Shown one piece after another: positions 10,553 through 23,989 of a stretch of DNA of 64,000 nt. This DNA comes from Mesodorylaimus sp. YZB2_4 (taxonomy: Eukaryota > Nematoda > Enoplea > Dorylaimida > Dorylaimidae). The DNA is taken from contig JASANH010001438.1 in NCBI GenBank assembly GCA_030248295.1, positions 248,001 through 312,000 on the forward strand, in the 5' to 3' direction. A program made the translations under genes and the position numbers. Within the stretch, counting starts at the first letter, position 1. Each line of letters starts with the position of its first letter. The notes under the pieces are model-generated. The model ran no database searches. It had not been told where the DNA came from and worked only from the letters and a program-made list of their open reading frames with translations.

Positions 10553-10603
10553 TTCTGGCAATAAATCTATGAACCTATCTCTAGTCTATTAAGTTACAGA
10601 ATC
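10553..10603 (+). repeat. Possible third, internally deleted fragment of the CDK2AP1-intron repeat
   Basis: TTCTGGCAATAAA (10553-10565) and TAAGTTACAGAATC (10590-10603) occur in the same order and orientation as in the element at 5394-5739 (5618-5630 and 5681-5694), 51 versus 77 bp end to end. The intervening bases do not align well. The AATAAA usable as a polyadenylation signal of the 10095 gene lies inside the first block. Confidence 0.4.
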
Positions 10604-11321
10604 AGTGCAGCCCCACATCGCACAGTGCAGTCCTGCAGATCGAACTGGTGTGAGAGCCCTAGCACAGTTGGGTGTCTTCTCGCTATACCTGCCCTGTGCT
10701 GAGTGAGGTGGCAAAACGTGCACTCGCAGTCTCATGAGCAGAGTCCGCTCACAGTAGTCATACTCAAATTGCGAGTTCATATTAAAAGCAGGACAAAAAT
10801 GCTGGTAGTAGAGACCAGCATCTAAACGTATCCATTAACGCATAATGTAAAATGGTCAGAGTTTCTATAATTACGTGTCCCTTCGTGGCATTTGCCTGGG
10901 ATGGCCTGGCAGCTAAATAAATATTGGACTTTTAGTCTATGTTACCAGTGGAAAAACATGGACCAAGGGAGAAAAGACATTGAAAACGTATTAGTTTGAA
11001 GCCAGCAGAGGATGGATTGAATTTCTGTCTTTTAAGTTGTGAACAAATTAGGTTTTTACGGTTTTTAGAAAACCTTGTTTCTCTACACCAATGACTAACT
11101 AACATTCAATTTTCCCGGGCTCTTATAGCATATAGTTCTGGCTTGTCTGCTAGAAGGCGGCTTAAACATGACGTTAAGCTTCCAATTTTGTTGTTGCCCA
11201 TTGTATGCTTATCACGAAATGTAAATACTGCAAACATGTTGCACAATTAAAGGAATGATTTTTTGTCACGTGGAATTTTCGGTCGTCATACAATTTTTCA
11301 TTTATCTTAGAAGTTGAGAAA
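10604..11321. other. Intergenic DNA upstream of TEX2
   Basis: No gene recognised. CTTAG at 11307-11311, just before the TEX2 ATG, looks like a splice acceptor. It could mark a 5' UTR intron or a trans-splice site, but no upstream exon was found. Confidence 0.35.
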
Positions 11322-14300
11322 ATGTCGCTATTTGATCGAATAAGTTTGCAAAAGCTGAAAAGTGACAACGATGACGTCGATGTAGAAACTACTGTTTCGA
11401 CGGGCAATACGGCGAAAACAGGCGACCAAAAAATGAACCGAGAAGAAAAACCGCGTGTTGATGACGGGTCACTTCAGTCGATCGATTCCGAACATGGCGA
11501 GATAACGATTGCGGGGCCCACAGTGGGGGAAAAAAGTAAGTCCATTTTGATAGAATATTTTTTTAAGTGATGTTGATTTTAGCCATTAGTTCCGTTTTTA
11601 ATTGTTCCGTTTAGCTGGCCAAACATTTCCGTCGGCAGTAGCGAGCGGTAAAACGAGCGGGATGCTTCGTCGAAGTCAGTCGGATGCGGCGGACGGATCG
11701 TCTTCGTTAGATGAAAAAGCACTTGCGCCAGACGAAGTGGAAATTTCTTTGCCAAATGAAAAGCACAGACTTTCGTTCACATCTGCCTTCAAGTCTTCGG
11801 CGTCTCCCGTTTTAAAGTAAGCGACTTCGCGCTTTTTCTGAGCCGAGTTACTGGCTAGTTTGGCTGGTTTCTTCGTGGGTTTCCTCAGCTGTTTGCAGAA
11901 AATACACTGAGATATGCTTAGAGTGATGGAACGTATTGGCTTAAATATTTACTGGTTTACAGGCGGCGTCAGACAACATTGGATTCGGCCATTCACAATT
12001 TACTTCAAGAAGGAAAAGAATTTCTGCATCGCAAACGTCAACAAGTTCCGTTATTCGGCTCTCATTTCGTGAACAAAATCGAAGTATTATCGTCGACAAC
12101 GTCGATGGCATCAGCGGCTATTGGCGAATCGTCAAATCAGTCGTCGGATTCTCACTTGAGTGGACTCGGTTCTATTGTTTATCGTCGAAAAAACGACTCG
12201 GTGACTTTAGAGAACAAAGAGGAAGTTGAGCTGGAAGAGGAGAAAATTATCATCAAGGTGCACACTTTGGCACCAATGGAAGAAGGTGATCAGTTGAGGG
12301 ACGCATCGTTGTCGGAGAAATATGGTTCTGGTCCAGGGCCAGACAAGTTTCCTCCTCCTTTAGCCAAATCGAGTCCCGCATTATCAAAATCTCGTTCAGC
12401 ATCAACGAAATCTGGGCCACCATCTGTAATGCCCGTTTCATCAACACCGCGTCCAACATCTCTGTCGAAGAAAACCGATCGAAGTCCAAATGTCGCCAAC
12501 CGCCTTATTAAAAACGATTCTATTTTGTCGGCGCCTGTCGTCAACTCGGATATTGCCGGGTCTCGACGCAATTATTTCTTTTCTTCCATTCTGTGGAATT
12601 ATTACAAGCAAATTATTGGCGTCATTTTATTAGCAGTTTCGGCTGGACAATTTTCGACTGATTTTCATCCTGTGTCGTCATTCGTCTTGGGTTTATTATG
12701 GGGAATTTATTTGACCTTCCTCGCCGCCGCTGTCATATTTTGGTTCTGTTTACCAGCTGATCGATATCCCATTTTCGAACCCGAATCGTCGCCTGTGGAC
12801 GAACGTGCGTTAGCCACTCATGTGACTGAAGAAGAGCTTTTGGCCGAGGATGCGATCGTGTACAAGGTAGAGTTTTTTGCTTCTTTTCAATCTTTCTTCT
12901 TTAACATACCTTGTTTTAAGGGTTGGATGAACCGTCTGCCGACCAAATACGATCCCGATGCGTACAACATCAATAACACGCATAGCGTTTTGGTCAGGCT
13001 CGATCGAAATATTTTGCGTCTATCGACCCCGAAAACAAATTTGGGTCGGCATGCGGATTGTCGTGAGCCGCGTGTGAATCCGGCTTTTGTTAGTCAAGAA
13101 ATGTACGACATGACGGGTAAGTGATTGATGGGGTTCGGAGATATGGACTAAGATAACGCAGTAAATTGACTCCCCCTCCAATTTATATGGCAATTTGGCT
13201 GGGTTCCATGTGGAATATGCGCAATGGACTAGGTTTTCTAGCTTATGATTCGTGTTTGGGATGCTGCTCAAAAAAAATATAGGTTGGGTCATACCGCAAA
13301 CAGCTGCAGTTTTAAAGCTAGAACAGGCGACAGTAGACGAATCGACTCGGACTTCCATCTTTACCCAGTGTGAACTTATTCTCAGATATTTCTCAAAGCG
13401 TGCACGGCAAAGGCAAAGCCGCGGGGGAGGTGGGCGATTTAGTCTCAATTTTTATTTTCAAAACAGTGTTAATCAAGTGTGATGGCCAAGGAACAGCTAC
13501 CAAACCTGCCCTAGTCCCGCACTTTCCGCATTGCTGACGCAGTGCTTCTTGACAAAAATCTTAGGGCTGGAGCCTAGGGCTAGGGCAGTCTGAAAGGCCC
13601 TTAATTGTAATTTAGTGAAAGAGGAAATTGCGCTCTTGCTGCTTTGGGTCGCAGTAAAGCTCGAACTTTAAGCGTAAAAAGGTTTTGTGGCTTGTTCATT
13701 AGCGATTAGAGTCGAGATTAAAATTGTAAATACACGACTTTGGACATACGTTTTGTGACACCAATAAAATCTCAAGCTTGTAAATAATTTTCCCATTGCT
13801 AAAATCGTTATGATCAAAGTGAAAACGAGGCTGCACTGTTGATGAATGTAACCTGAGGTTGGGGAGTGGGGGGGGGGGGGGCTTTTTGAAAAACTTTGCG
13901 TTGGAGTATATTTTGTGGCTGTGGTTGAAAGCTAAATCTTCTGTTCATCCCACGGTAAACTGGGACTTGCAACAGGAGGGCTATAGCCGCAGGAATAGTC
14001 CGAAAGCATTAGAAAATCAATTAGTGGATAATTAGTTCTGCTTTGATTCGTGTGGCGTGGGTTGTTCTGGGAGGGAGGGAGCTATTCTCATGCACACTGT
14101 GGCTAAAGATGGGGTAGCCCTCTCTTTGCTAAAATGTTTCCGAGGGCCCTGTGTATCACTCTTACCCATAAGATGGTGGGATCTGATATAATGGATGATA
14201 TATTAGTAGGTGCCGCAGGCACTGTGAAAAGAAGGAAGAAATACAAGATTTGGGCGAAAATTTTTAATTATGAAATAGTGGGAAAATGTGCTCATTAAAG

Positions 14301-17300
14301 GCTGCTCCTAGAAAAAAAGTTTTGGAGAGAATTGCCAGCGATGCAGTTCACCTCGGATAATTGAAACCGCGTGGGACCCCAGAAAAAGTTGCAGTTATCC
14401 AAAGTATGTAAGCCATTGCCCAAAAAACTGGGGCATGAGGACTTTTTGCGATTATCCGAAGTCAACTGTATCTTCAGTAGCGTTCGTTCGGGATCGCCTC
14501 TCCCATAGCCGATAAAAAATAGTTTGGATTGACTTTTGTGGAGATGTGAAGAATGGGAAGGGAATGGGAACAAAATGTTCCAGGAGGGGAAGCTGAAGAA
14601 AATTTGGCGGGTGATTGAACTGATAAAGAGGAAGGAAGGAATTCGGTAATCTGTGACTTTTTTGCTTGCCTGATTTTGAATGCAATGGAAAATACTGCTC
14701 TGGAAACTTTCTAATGAAATAGAGGTTTTGGTTTTTTATTTGCGGGCCACTCAGAATGGGCTTTAGGTTCTCTACAGCGAATAAGAAGTGAAAAAAGCGC
14801 TCTTAAAAAATTCTGAAGCCAGTCAGGATTGAGCAAGTCCCGATCCTTGTACGAACGATCGCTAATCTCTAGACAGGAGAGGTAGCTGAAGAAACAAACC
14901 TATGTGCATATCTCCGAATGGGATCCTACGTAAAAGTTACACGTAAAAAGTGCTGGTTGTCCCTCTGTGCTGGTCGGGTGTTTGAAGTAACTTTTTGGTC
15001 GTTTAATCAGAACTATATTTTTTCTGTTTCAGATGCATCTGTAGTATTAAGACCAAAGAACTTGGCCCATCGTCGTTGGTGGTCGAGAAAATATCCGATT
15101 GCGATTATTTTCGCTGCAAAAAGTTCTGAGTCCGGCGTTACGGGAAGACGCGATAGTTCTCCTGTTACTCATGTTCCAAAACCGCTGGCTGAGGCCTTGG
15201 ATGAAAAAGTGGCGACAGACGCGAATGAAGAACTCGAGTCGGCTGTAAAGGCTGACGAAGTGGCTACGGATGCTTTGATGGACGAAGCACACGGGGACAA
15301 TGAAGGACATCTGACGGAAGCTGAAGAAACTGAGGAGGAAACAGGTATGGCAGATTTCTGGAATTACGGTTCCTTGGCTGACAGGGGAAGCCAAACTGAG
15401 GGTGGACCATAGGACGGGCTCTGCGTAGTTTCAGCCAACTTTATCTGACAACTTGGCTGCAAACGAAGCTGTGGTACGCGACACTCGCTTTTACTGAAGG
15501 AGGCAGAGTGATGGGGAGAGTTGGTCGAAAATTTCAGATCACAGTCTCAACATACATCACAACCCAGCAATAGGCACGACAGATTCTTGCAGCTACTACA
15601 GTGGGAGCATAGATTTGGCACAACGATTCGTAGGGATCTGGGATTTTGGGGATCTGGTAGGTATCAATAGCAGGGAATGAGAGCACAATACTTTTGTTTC
15701 TCCAGCCATCACACCTTGCCCTGTTGAGGGTTAATCTCAGCTACAAGATAATGGGGCCAGTGTGCCATGGCGCTTAGCCGTTTCCCCCGCATTAGGCACT
15801 TCAGTCAACTTTGCACAGTTAACAGGCGTCAGTCTAAAAGCAACGCCAACTCTAATGACCAAATCCACTGCACTTCTATCCTCTGCTATCAGGTGATCGT
15901 AAAGCGTGTCCGCTTTCTGGGAAGTAGTCGAGCAGCACGTAGGATTGCCCTTGCCACATCCGTCACCTATGATCAGCGTATGAAGCGGTTGTGTTTTTAG
16001 TTTTTTGGGGCATAAAATTTTATGACAGACCGAAAGCCTGGTCATTTCTGGGCATGTGGCGGCAGCTAGAAGTTAGCAGGATGCAATTTATGGTCAGCCC
16101 CTACTTTGGCAGTTATGGCTCTATCAAATTCGACTTCGAGAGTCAGTGGAAATGTTTGTTCGTGTCTGTTTTAGATGAAGAAGATGAACAAGCGGCGTTG
16201 CACTCGACATTGTCTTTGCCAGCAAATTTGGGCGGTGCCACGAAAAAAGACATAGCTGGTAGAAAAGATCCTCGTAAAACTCGACGAAAGAGGCGTGTCA
16301 TCAATTTATTCGCTCGTTCTAGTCGAGAAAAAGAGAACTGGTTTTACAGGTAAGCGCGTAATTAGGTCATTCTTTGGGCGTGGTGACTTGGAAATGGGAT
16401 TGGGCGTTGCCCGAAATGATGTTTGGTTTGATAGCTTGTCGTTTAGAGATGAATATATTTTTCTGTTGGTAGTGATGTCTTTATTGGCCCGTTGACGCAT
16501 CCTGTTTCTTTGTAGGTTGCGACAAGCCGCTTGTCATTATTCGTACGCTGATCGACGCGACCGATCGTATCGCGGTCGCTTGGGTGGTTCGAATAGTGGT
16601 CGATTTTATAGCGTTTCGGATGCGGATACGAATGATGCAGCGATCGATGTCCCGGGTTTTCACAATTCTTCGGTCACGACGGACAGTGAAGAGTTCGCCA
16701 AGAAGGCTGATCCGTTGGCAACCGAGTGGATTCTGTTCATTAGTATGCGAAAGCAATACGAGAGGTAGGCTAAATTTGTTGAAGTATTGGAGTGAACATT
16801 GTTGGTTGAACTTACCTTTTAAGGCACATGCTCTCGTATATGCCGCAACAGCGCGCGAAGATCGAAGCACAAACGATGGATTTCATATGTATGATGTGGA
16901 AAACGTGGATGGGAAGCGAAGCGGATGTTCCTGATCTTGGTGGAATATATGATTCGAAAGTTGAAACACCGACCACACCAATTCCTGGAATGAGTATCGA
17001 TTGGGCCAACGCTTTTGGATCAAGGCTATTTTATGATTTTTCTCGCAATCCGCAGTGGATGGGGAAAGTTCGGGATCGGATTCAACGCAAATTAGCCACT
17101 TTAAGGTTGCCCTATTTCATTGAGATGTTGAAGCTGACGCAGTTGGAGCCTGGAACGACGGCACCGAGGATAACGGCTGTCAATGATCCTTCGATGAACG
17201 AATGGGGGCTTTGGATCGATGCTAAGGTATGGATAAACTTTGTCAAGCCAAAACGTGTGTTTCGTTTTATTCTGACACAGTATTGGTGTCAATTTTAGTT

Positions 17301-18226
17301 GGAATATTTGGGTGGAATACGACTCGTTCTCGAAACGAAAGTGAATTTGATGAAATTGAAAACGGAAGCTAAAATAAAACCAGCTACGTCTAATGTCACA
17401 AAAGACAAAGTGTAAGTATTTATTGGTGCAAATTTATCTTTTATTTGGAATATTTTTAGAGCTAATTACTTGAATAATGATTGCCCGGAATCACCGGAAT
17501 CATCGCCGGACGAAGATGCGGTTTCGATCTCGTCGCACGTGGGGTCGTTTCATCACAAGGAGCATCATTCGGCTTCGAAAGCGGCTGTGCAAGAGAGCAA
17601 AGGGAAGAAAATTTTAAATTTTGTGGATAAAATTGCGCAGTCGAAATATTTTCAAGAAGCTGCTGAGAATAAGTATGTAAAGAAGATAATGCAAGGTGTT
17701 TCGGAGACGCCGTTAGTGTTGGAAGTGGAAGTGGTCTATTTATGCGGCGCTCTGGCTATTAACATTCCACCACCACCCTCGGATCGATTGTGGTAAGTAG
17801 GAATAGGATTTTAGGTGCAGTTCTACGTGTATAAATTTGATGATGATTTGGGAAATAAGATGACCCCGAATGGGATGATTTGGAATGCAATCCTGAAGAT
17901 CAGGGCGACCGACTAGATTAAGCGGAGTTTAGACCGAAGAATACCTGGTTTGGTATTGTTTCAGGTACGGATTTCGATTCCCGCCAAAAGTTACTCTGAA
18001 AGCGCGCCCTCGAGTTGGTGAACGCGTGGTCAATTTGTCCCATATTACTGATTGGATTGAGAATAAGCTAGTCTCACTGTTGGAGGTACGAAATTGGTTG
18101 GTTTAAGAGGTACATCGTTTTGAAAGTGACGGTTTTGTTTAGAAAAACCTCGTGGTTCCAAATATGGACGACTTAATTATACCCATCATGGGTGGCAGTC
18201 CGTTGTACCGTGATTTTAATCGCTAG
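11322..18226 (+). CDS. TEX2: TEX2-like ER lipid-transfer protein with SMP domain
   Basis: Twelve exons: 11322-11535, 11615-11816, 11963-12866, 12921-13116, 15033-15344, 16175-16349, 16516-16764, 16824-17226, 17299-17411, 17460-17792, 17965-18085, 18143-18226. All join in phase, giving 1101 aa (human TEX2 about 1127). The N-terminal ~350 residues are Ser-rich and low complexity. Two adjacent hydrophobic segments follow at about residues 355-372 and 380-403 (IIGVILLAVSAG; FVLGLLWGIYLTFLAAAVIF), an ER hairpin anchor. The C-terminal third is the lipid-binding SMP domain: WANAFGSRLFYDFSRNPQW, then LYLCGALAIN-type sequence, YGFRFPPKVTLKARPRVGER and the end PNMDDLIIPIMGG. TEX2 proteins work at ER-endolysosome contacts. 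The 1.9-kb intron 4 carries a G14 run. Splice choices for the acidic exon 15033-15344 are slightly less certain. Confidence 0.93.
13868..13881. repeat. G14 homopolymer in TEX2 intron
   Basis: Uninterrupted run of 14 G on the + strand inside TEX2 intron 4; one of several long G/C runs in the window. Confidence 0.9.
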
Positions 18227-19833
18227 TCTAATGATTGAGACGAGCTGATGGTACGCTTGGATAGTCATGTTTGTCGGGTCTTGTCATGGATGCTTACAGC
18301 TGTACTGTAGCTTTTGGTGACCGTTGTGGGATATAGAGTAGGATCAGTTGGTGAGCTTGTGTGGGATTTGTGTATGTTCGTTGTGTTCATTCGTCAGGTT
18401 AATATGGGGTTACTGGAATGGGGTGTTGCCCTGGTGAAGCTATGCATCGTTGTCCTTTGTTTCAATCGCGTCATGTCACCAAATTTGGAATGTGATTTAT
18501 TTTGTTAATTTTGGATTTGTTCCTAATCATATTGAGCGGCTTTATGGGCGTCGTGCTGTGTGCAGCTGTCGCAGTTGGCTTTGTGCCCGTGTTGCCCCTG
18601 CGCATCTGGCTGCTTATGGCGTAAGTTGAATTGTCGTCATCGAATATGTGAATGTCATTTATCAACTGGAAATGGTGATGCATCTGTTGGCACAGCACCC
18701 GGATGTTGGGGTGGTGTTGAAAGACTCGCCATTGCTCGGTTTCCTCGTTAATTCGCGATGGCGGACAGGTCTGAACAGAATGCGCATGTTGGGTGTGCAG
18801 TGCTGTAGGTTGTGGGTGGGGTGATTGGCTTTGACAATCATGTCAAACTTGGACGATATGGAACTTTCCGTTCCTGGTTTTGACAGTCGAATTAGGGTCT
18901 GGCAGACATCAGCTGACGTGGGCATTCGATGTAGAACCTTTTTGAAACAATTTCTAAGGATCTGTTGAACAGAAAAACGTAAGCAGGTGAAAAGCACGCG
19001 GGTGTCTGAAATTCAAGGAAGAAGGGGGGGAAAGACATCTCCGCCTCTTCTCGTTCATCTGTTCAAGTGTCAGAAAGACAAGCAAACGTAGGCCTGTCAT
19101 TGTTGATCACTCGACTTGTGTCAACTTTGGTGAGTGAGGCCATGGTCTTAGCATGTACTAACTGCACGAAACTAGTCGAGACGAGTTTCCACTGAATCAG
19201 TTAGCTTCGATTTTATGTTTGCTAAGAAAACGAAATGAAAAGTGTTATTTTTATTCGTTTACTCATCGTCTCACGGGAATGGCTTATGACCGTTCTCAAG
19301 TTTGCACGTGCTCGAAAGGAAGAATAACACATTTTTGTGTTTTGATGGTACTTGTAGAAGTAGAAGAAATGTTCAAGAAATTTCTTTCCTGAGTGTCAAT
19401 TACACAAAGCTGTCCACTCCGAGTCCTCAATACTCACAAGATTGGATCTGTTTACACTCCGGGCTGACCCTAGACAAATATGGAAGACAGCAGATGGCTG
19501 TAATGTGTGCTAGCCGAGTCAGACAGGGTGGCAGGCCAGTCTGATAAGACACGATGTATTTTAAGAGGAGTTTTGTACTCACATGTATAAAGCACACATC
19601 ATGGAAACATGAATAAATGTGAAGAATAAATACACAATTAAATAAGTATAACATGAAAAAAATCTACAGGACACGTGCGCACGATTAGGAAAACAATAAA
19701 CGTTGACAGTAATGGACACAACCCGCATATTGCATGTAGCTGAGTGCAACAGCTGAACCAATCGATTTATTTGTACAAGTGTCATTGACCGAGAAACCAG
19801 GCCCTTTACAAACTCCCATTTGAAAACATGTAG
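18227..19833. other. TEX2 3' region and intergenic DNA
   Basis: The first several hundred bases are T/G-rich and probably TEX2 3' UTR. No coding exon or recognisable repeat was found up to TSC22 gene 1. Confidence 0.4.
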
Positions 19834-20836
19834 TCAGCACGAGCTAACTATGGGCGTGTTCTCCACTGTATTTACCAACCTCGCTTGATCAGCGTTAAGC
19901 ATAGGAACGGACAAAGTGTTGGTCGAAGTGTAACTTTGTTGTTGCAATTGTTGCGGATTTGGTACATTACAAGTGGATGAACGCCTGCGTTTCATAAATC
20001 TGTCAGCCATTTCTGGTCCCATGCGTTCCAAGATTTCCGGTGGAACATATTCACGTAATAACAAAGTGTTTTCCATTTCCAAACGATAAATTTTCATTTC
20101 TAAATCTGATAATTTTCCACGAAGTGCATCAACTTCTTCACGAACTGCGTATAATAAATGCGTTTTAACCAAATCCTAAAAATAAGAGTGCTTTTAAAAA
20201 AATTCAAATTTGATGTTAATCGTGTCAATATTGAAAAACTTACAGCTGCTTGTTCTAATTTATATTGAAAAGCATCTCCGATGTCGACAGGGCTCGATGG
20301 CGTGTCGGGAGTTTGACTGAAAAGGAATCGCATTAGATCACGAGTGACACCTCTTGAAGGGGGGTCTGGAACATTTTGCTGGCTCTCATGGGTGGTCTGA
20401 GAATGCCTCGTACAGTCATCTTTTTTTATGCAGCACTCAATGCGTGACGTAAAATCCTCTCTCCCGCTTTATGATCGAGCGAATTTCCTAAACTTGCAGG
20501 AGCGGATGCGCGTGATATGGTGCACCCTCGAAAGGGGATTAGGCCTGGGTGAAGTGCAGGGTGGCATTTGATCCTATCAGACGTGATGCCGCAGAGTAGA
20601 GCTGACTCATGGTCGCCATCACTGTGAACCTTGTGCGGGATTACTGTAGCTTACAATGCCCATCAAAAGAGCTGTGTGAGTGGTGGTGGAAAGTACAGCA
20701 TACTGTAGGTCCAGTGGTCCAGGGCACGAACCACATGCAGGACTAGGACTTACCATTCATCCATATCAGTGCACAAATTCTTCATTAATGAAAACAGGGC
20801 CAACTGAACGTATTCATCGTGATACACGTCCTCCAT
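19834..20836 (-). CDS. TSC22D: TSC22-domain leucine-zipper protein, gene 1 (short form)
   Basis: Minus-strand exons 20836-20754, 20316-20244 and 20175-19834 give 165 aa. The TSC box and zipper are clear in the last exon: [20 protein letters not shown], then LEMKIYRLEMENTLLLREYVPPEIL. The middle exon ends in AFQYKLEQAA, where genes 2 and 3 have [10 protein letters not shown]; the intron before DLVKTH is at the same position in all three. The family forms dimers and works in transcription and growth control. The first exon (starting MEDVYHDEY) is inferred from a GTAAGT donor with matching phase 2 and an upstream ATG; an internal ATG at 20785 is the alternative. The last two exons are secure, the first less so. 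Confidence 0.8.
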
Positions 20837-21272
20837 ATGACTGCTCTCCATGCACACACCGGGAGAAGTGGGTGAATTGGTAGTCTCCATCTGCGCCGTC
20901 ATGATCAACATTGGTACCATAAATGGTCTTCAAGGAATAGAAGGGGTTCCTCGAATTGAATCGAGTACTATGAATAGAGAATAGGATAGGGCAAAAAAAG
21001 AGGCTCAACCGCACGACCGTATGAAAGGAAAAAGGGACGGGTAGACTGCGAGTCTGCCTTCTAACTTTTCGAACGTTGGTCTGATAGTTTGAGCGGAGGC
21101 GGAAAATGAGAACCAGTTTGCGATGAAAACTCCCAGCCCGTCTTATATACTTTTACGCCTTGTCAGTTTTGGTGAAGGCGAAGCGAACGTCGACCAAGCA
21201 ACGTTAGGCATTAACATCTAGGTACATAGGCTCGTAGCGATTGTGGCTTTTCGAAAACGAGGCAGTGATGAA

Positions 21273-21599
21273 ATGCTCGTTTACCACAGGCCCGTCCAAT
21301 CCCCTCGCTCTAGTCGCAGTCGGCTGGTACATTTTTTACGTTCTTCACCTGGACAACAGCGACAGCTGTCGGCCTGGGACGACAAGAACTCGGGTGCACG
21401 GGAACAGCTCAGCTCAATGCACGTGCACAATGGCATAGAGCACTTGCCGACGCTTCACCAACACCAATATCACGCAGAGTTGGAGAACCCGTTTCCGCTT
21501 TGCTCGCTCACACCAGACGAAAAGGCGACACTCGAACAATCGGAGTGGGCGGGTTGGAAAGCGAAAATAAGTGAAAGCTCGAATGAATTAGAAAAATGA
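21273..21599 (+). CDS. Hypothetical protein, 108 aa or exon of a larger gene
   Basis: An open frame with protein-like composition, from ATG 21273 to the stop at 21599. The frame is open upstream to 21222, just after a splice-acceptor-like ATCTAG, so it could be a terminal exon. A TATATAC lies at about 21144. The C-terminal part (FPLCSLTPDEKATLEQSEW) looks non-random, but I recognise no family. The N-terminal half is Arg/Gln/His-rich. It may be spurious. Confidence 0.25.
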   Translation: MLVYHRPVQSPRSSRSRLVHFLRSSPGQQRQLSAWDDKNSGAREQLSSMHVHNGIEHLPTLHQHQYHAELENPFPLCSLTPDEKATLEQSEWAGWKAKISESSNELEK

Positions 21600-23989
21600 C
21601 ATTCAACAGGTCCCGCACACCACAAATTTCTAGTTTTCTACTTATGAACCCAAATTTAACGTGACACTTTAGTTTAGACTCCTCTTTCTGGATTTTATGT
21701 TATGCCGAATTTTGGTTACGCTTTTTCATTCGTACAAACCGTCCTTGAGAAATGATGAGTATCCTATAGCCTTAGGCTTTGTCTTACAACAATCTAAGGC
21801 TTTTTATATGCACGAAATATTGATGATCTCCCATTTTTGCACCCATTCATTATCTACTTGCCGCGCCGGACTTTGCGCCTGTTAACATGCCTATCCTTGG
21901 TTTGGTTTTTGCAAAACGAGAATTCCTTCACTGACGACCGTCCCAAACATAAGATTGATTATTAATAGTGGCTAACCCAACTTGCGCGGCCGCGGCCAAA
22001 GCATATGCTGCATCAAGGCCTATGGTTCCATCCGTTACCACCACTCTTGGCAAAACAAACGATGCGTGTCAGCACTGCTGATAAGAAGTCATTTATAGCT
22101 CGCTTATCGCGGCCACAACTGAGCCCTTACATTTCGGACGAGCCAGCCTGCCTGAAACAGTTGCTCTGACGTGAAGAAGGCTCGTTAGATTTCGGGGGGG
22201 GGGGGGGGGCTATTTCTGCATCGAAAACAGTCCTTGAATAGGTTAGGCCATCCGAAACAAACCGAGAATTGGGTCATTGATAAATGGCCGCTTAGGCATT
22301 TCACTTCGCTCGAGTCCTCCATCAAGGTAGAGGTAACTGGAACGACGGTTCCTGCTCGCTTCTAACAGCACCTACCAAGACGAGGTACGGTGTTGGGAGC
22401 GAACTAGACTAGCATAGAATCTCGTGAAAACAAGATGTTTAATCAGACGCAATCAAAACAAGCCATCTCCACTGTTTACTATTTTACCATGTGCCGAAGA
22501 ATGCTAGCTAGTTCAAAGCTATGTCGGGTGCCCAGGGTGCCTAGACGAGCTACGAGCCAGTACGTATTCCCAATAAGACTCCGACCACCTACTGGAATGT
22601 AAGACACGTTCGTCATGCAGGGGACGGAGTAGAAAGGGCAGAAATATAGACTGGTTGGTCCTGATATGGGATGGATGATGCAATTTTACAAGCACCCATG
22701 TTTATGCATTGTAATAGCTTTTTGCCCATATTTGGCGCTACTGCAAGGTACTTCGTGCTGTGCACAATCTCATGCAAATAGGACAGTATCCACTGGGTGT
22801 ACTACTGATCTCTAAAGGCGACAGGCAACTGGTGCACGCAGGTATTTATTTCCAATTTGCACCAGACAGTCCCCACGACTGCAATTTGTCGTCTCGTTTC
22901 TAGTAATATCCAGTTTTTAAGTCCTGCGTGAACTTTTTTATTTTTCGGATCTCCGTTTTTAAAAATATCACTATGATTTATTATAGAGCCTACGATTTGC
23001 ATTCCTACACCGACGCACCATCCGAGTTTTAGGCCGTTTTTGCCGCCCTTCTAAAGTAGATTCGAAAACAGTTTTACTCTTGGCTGCCTAGACGTTAATG
23101 AAGAGATCATAAATCTGAATTCGAACTATGAATGGGCGAGACCTACTGGACAAAACTGGAGCCCAGTTGTCAATTCTGGCTCAATCGTGAACTTTGAATG
23201 ACTGTTGGCCAGTAAGTAACCTAAAAATAGACCAATACTATTCGGTAAACTTATGTGCCTTCGAGCCATTTCGCTCGCCTTCATTCACACGAGTACGAGG
23301 GCGTTGGCGCACCGTAAACATATTGCATCACGTACAGTATAGGCTGCCAAGGTGTGCCGACCATGAATGAACTTCAAATGATCGTGAGACAAGCCTCCCC
23401 TATTTGCGAGTACATTAGAAAGGGGACCGTATTCGTGCTCAGAAGGAGAGCCTGCAATCAGATTTTATGACGTGCACTTAAAGTTCAAGATGCAGATTAC
23501 GCAGAGCATGAAAATGAGATCAGGGAACGTGCTATCGCACGCTCGATACAATCGACGAGGATGCATGATGCACAATTTTGCCACGTCCGTCCAGTTCTAC
23601 CCCTGCTTCACTTCTTGTGACGCAAATTTCTGGCTGCCTACCAGGGTTTAGCCCTGGCCCTGGTTTAGCTGATGTATAGTATGTTAGCACCAGGCAATTT
23701 TTTGATCATATAATATGGATATGAGCAGTCGTAATTTGATAATATGGGTCAAGAGCGCAATGACTGTGCTACCCTTACTGTATATTCATGCAAGCACCTT
23801 GCCGGCGTGATCTTGCTTCATTAGATGTCAGTCAACTGTTTTGCCGCATCATATCCGTATATTTCTGCAGCCAAAGACGACGCGTAGATACTAGATAGCG
23901 GCACAAAAAGGTAAGCAAAAGTTTAAAAGTCACTGCCAATTTTTTTAAAAATTTTTGTGGGCTGAAGTCCCTTTTTGCCTCTATCCGGC
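21600..23989. other. Gene-poor interval
   Basis: No gene recognised in 2.4 kb. It holds a G16 run at 22194-22209 and otherwise unique-looking sequence with scattered short ORFs. Confidence 0.4.
22194..22209. repeat. G16 homopolymer
   Basis: Uninterrupted run of 16 G, the longest homopolymer G run in the window. Confidence 0.9.
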
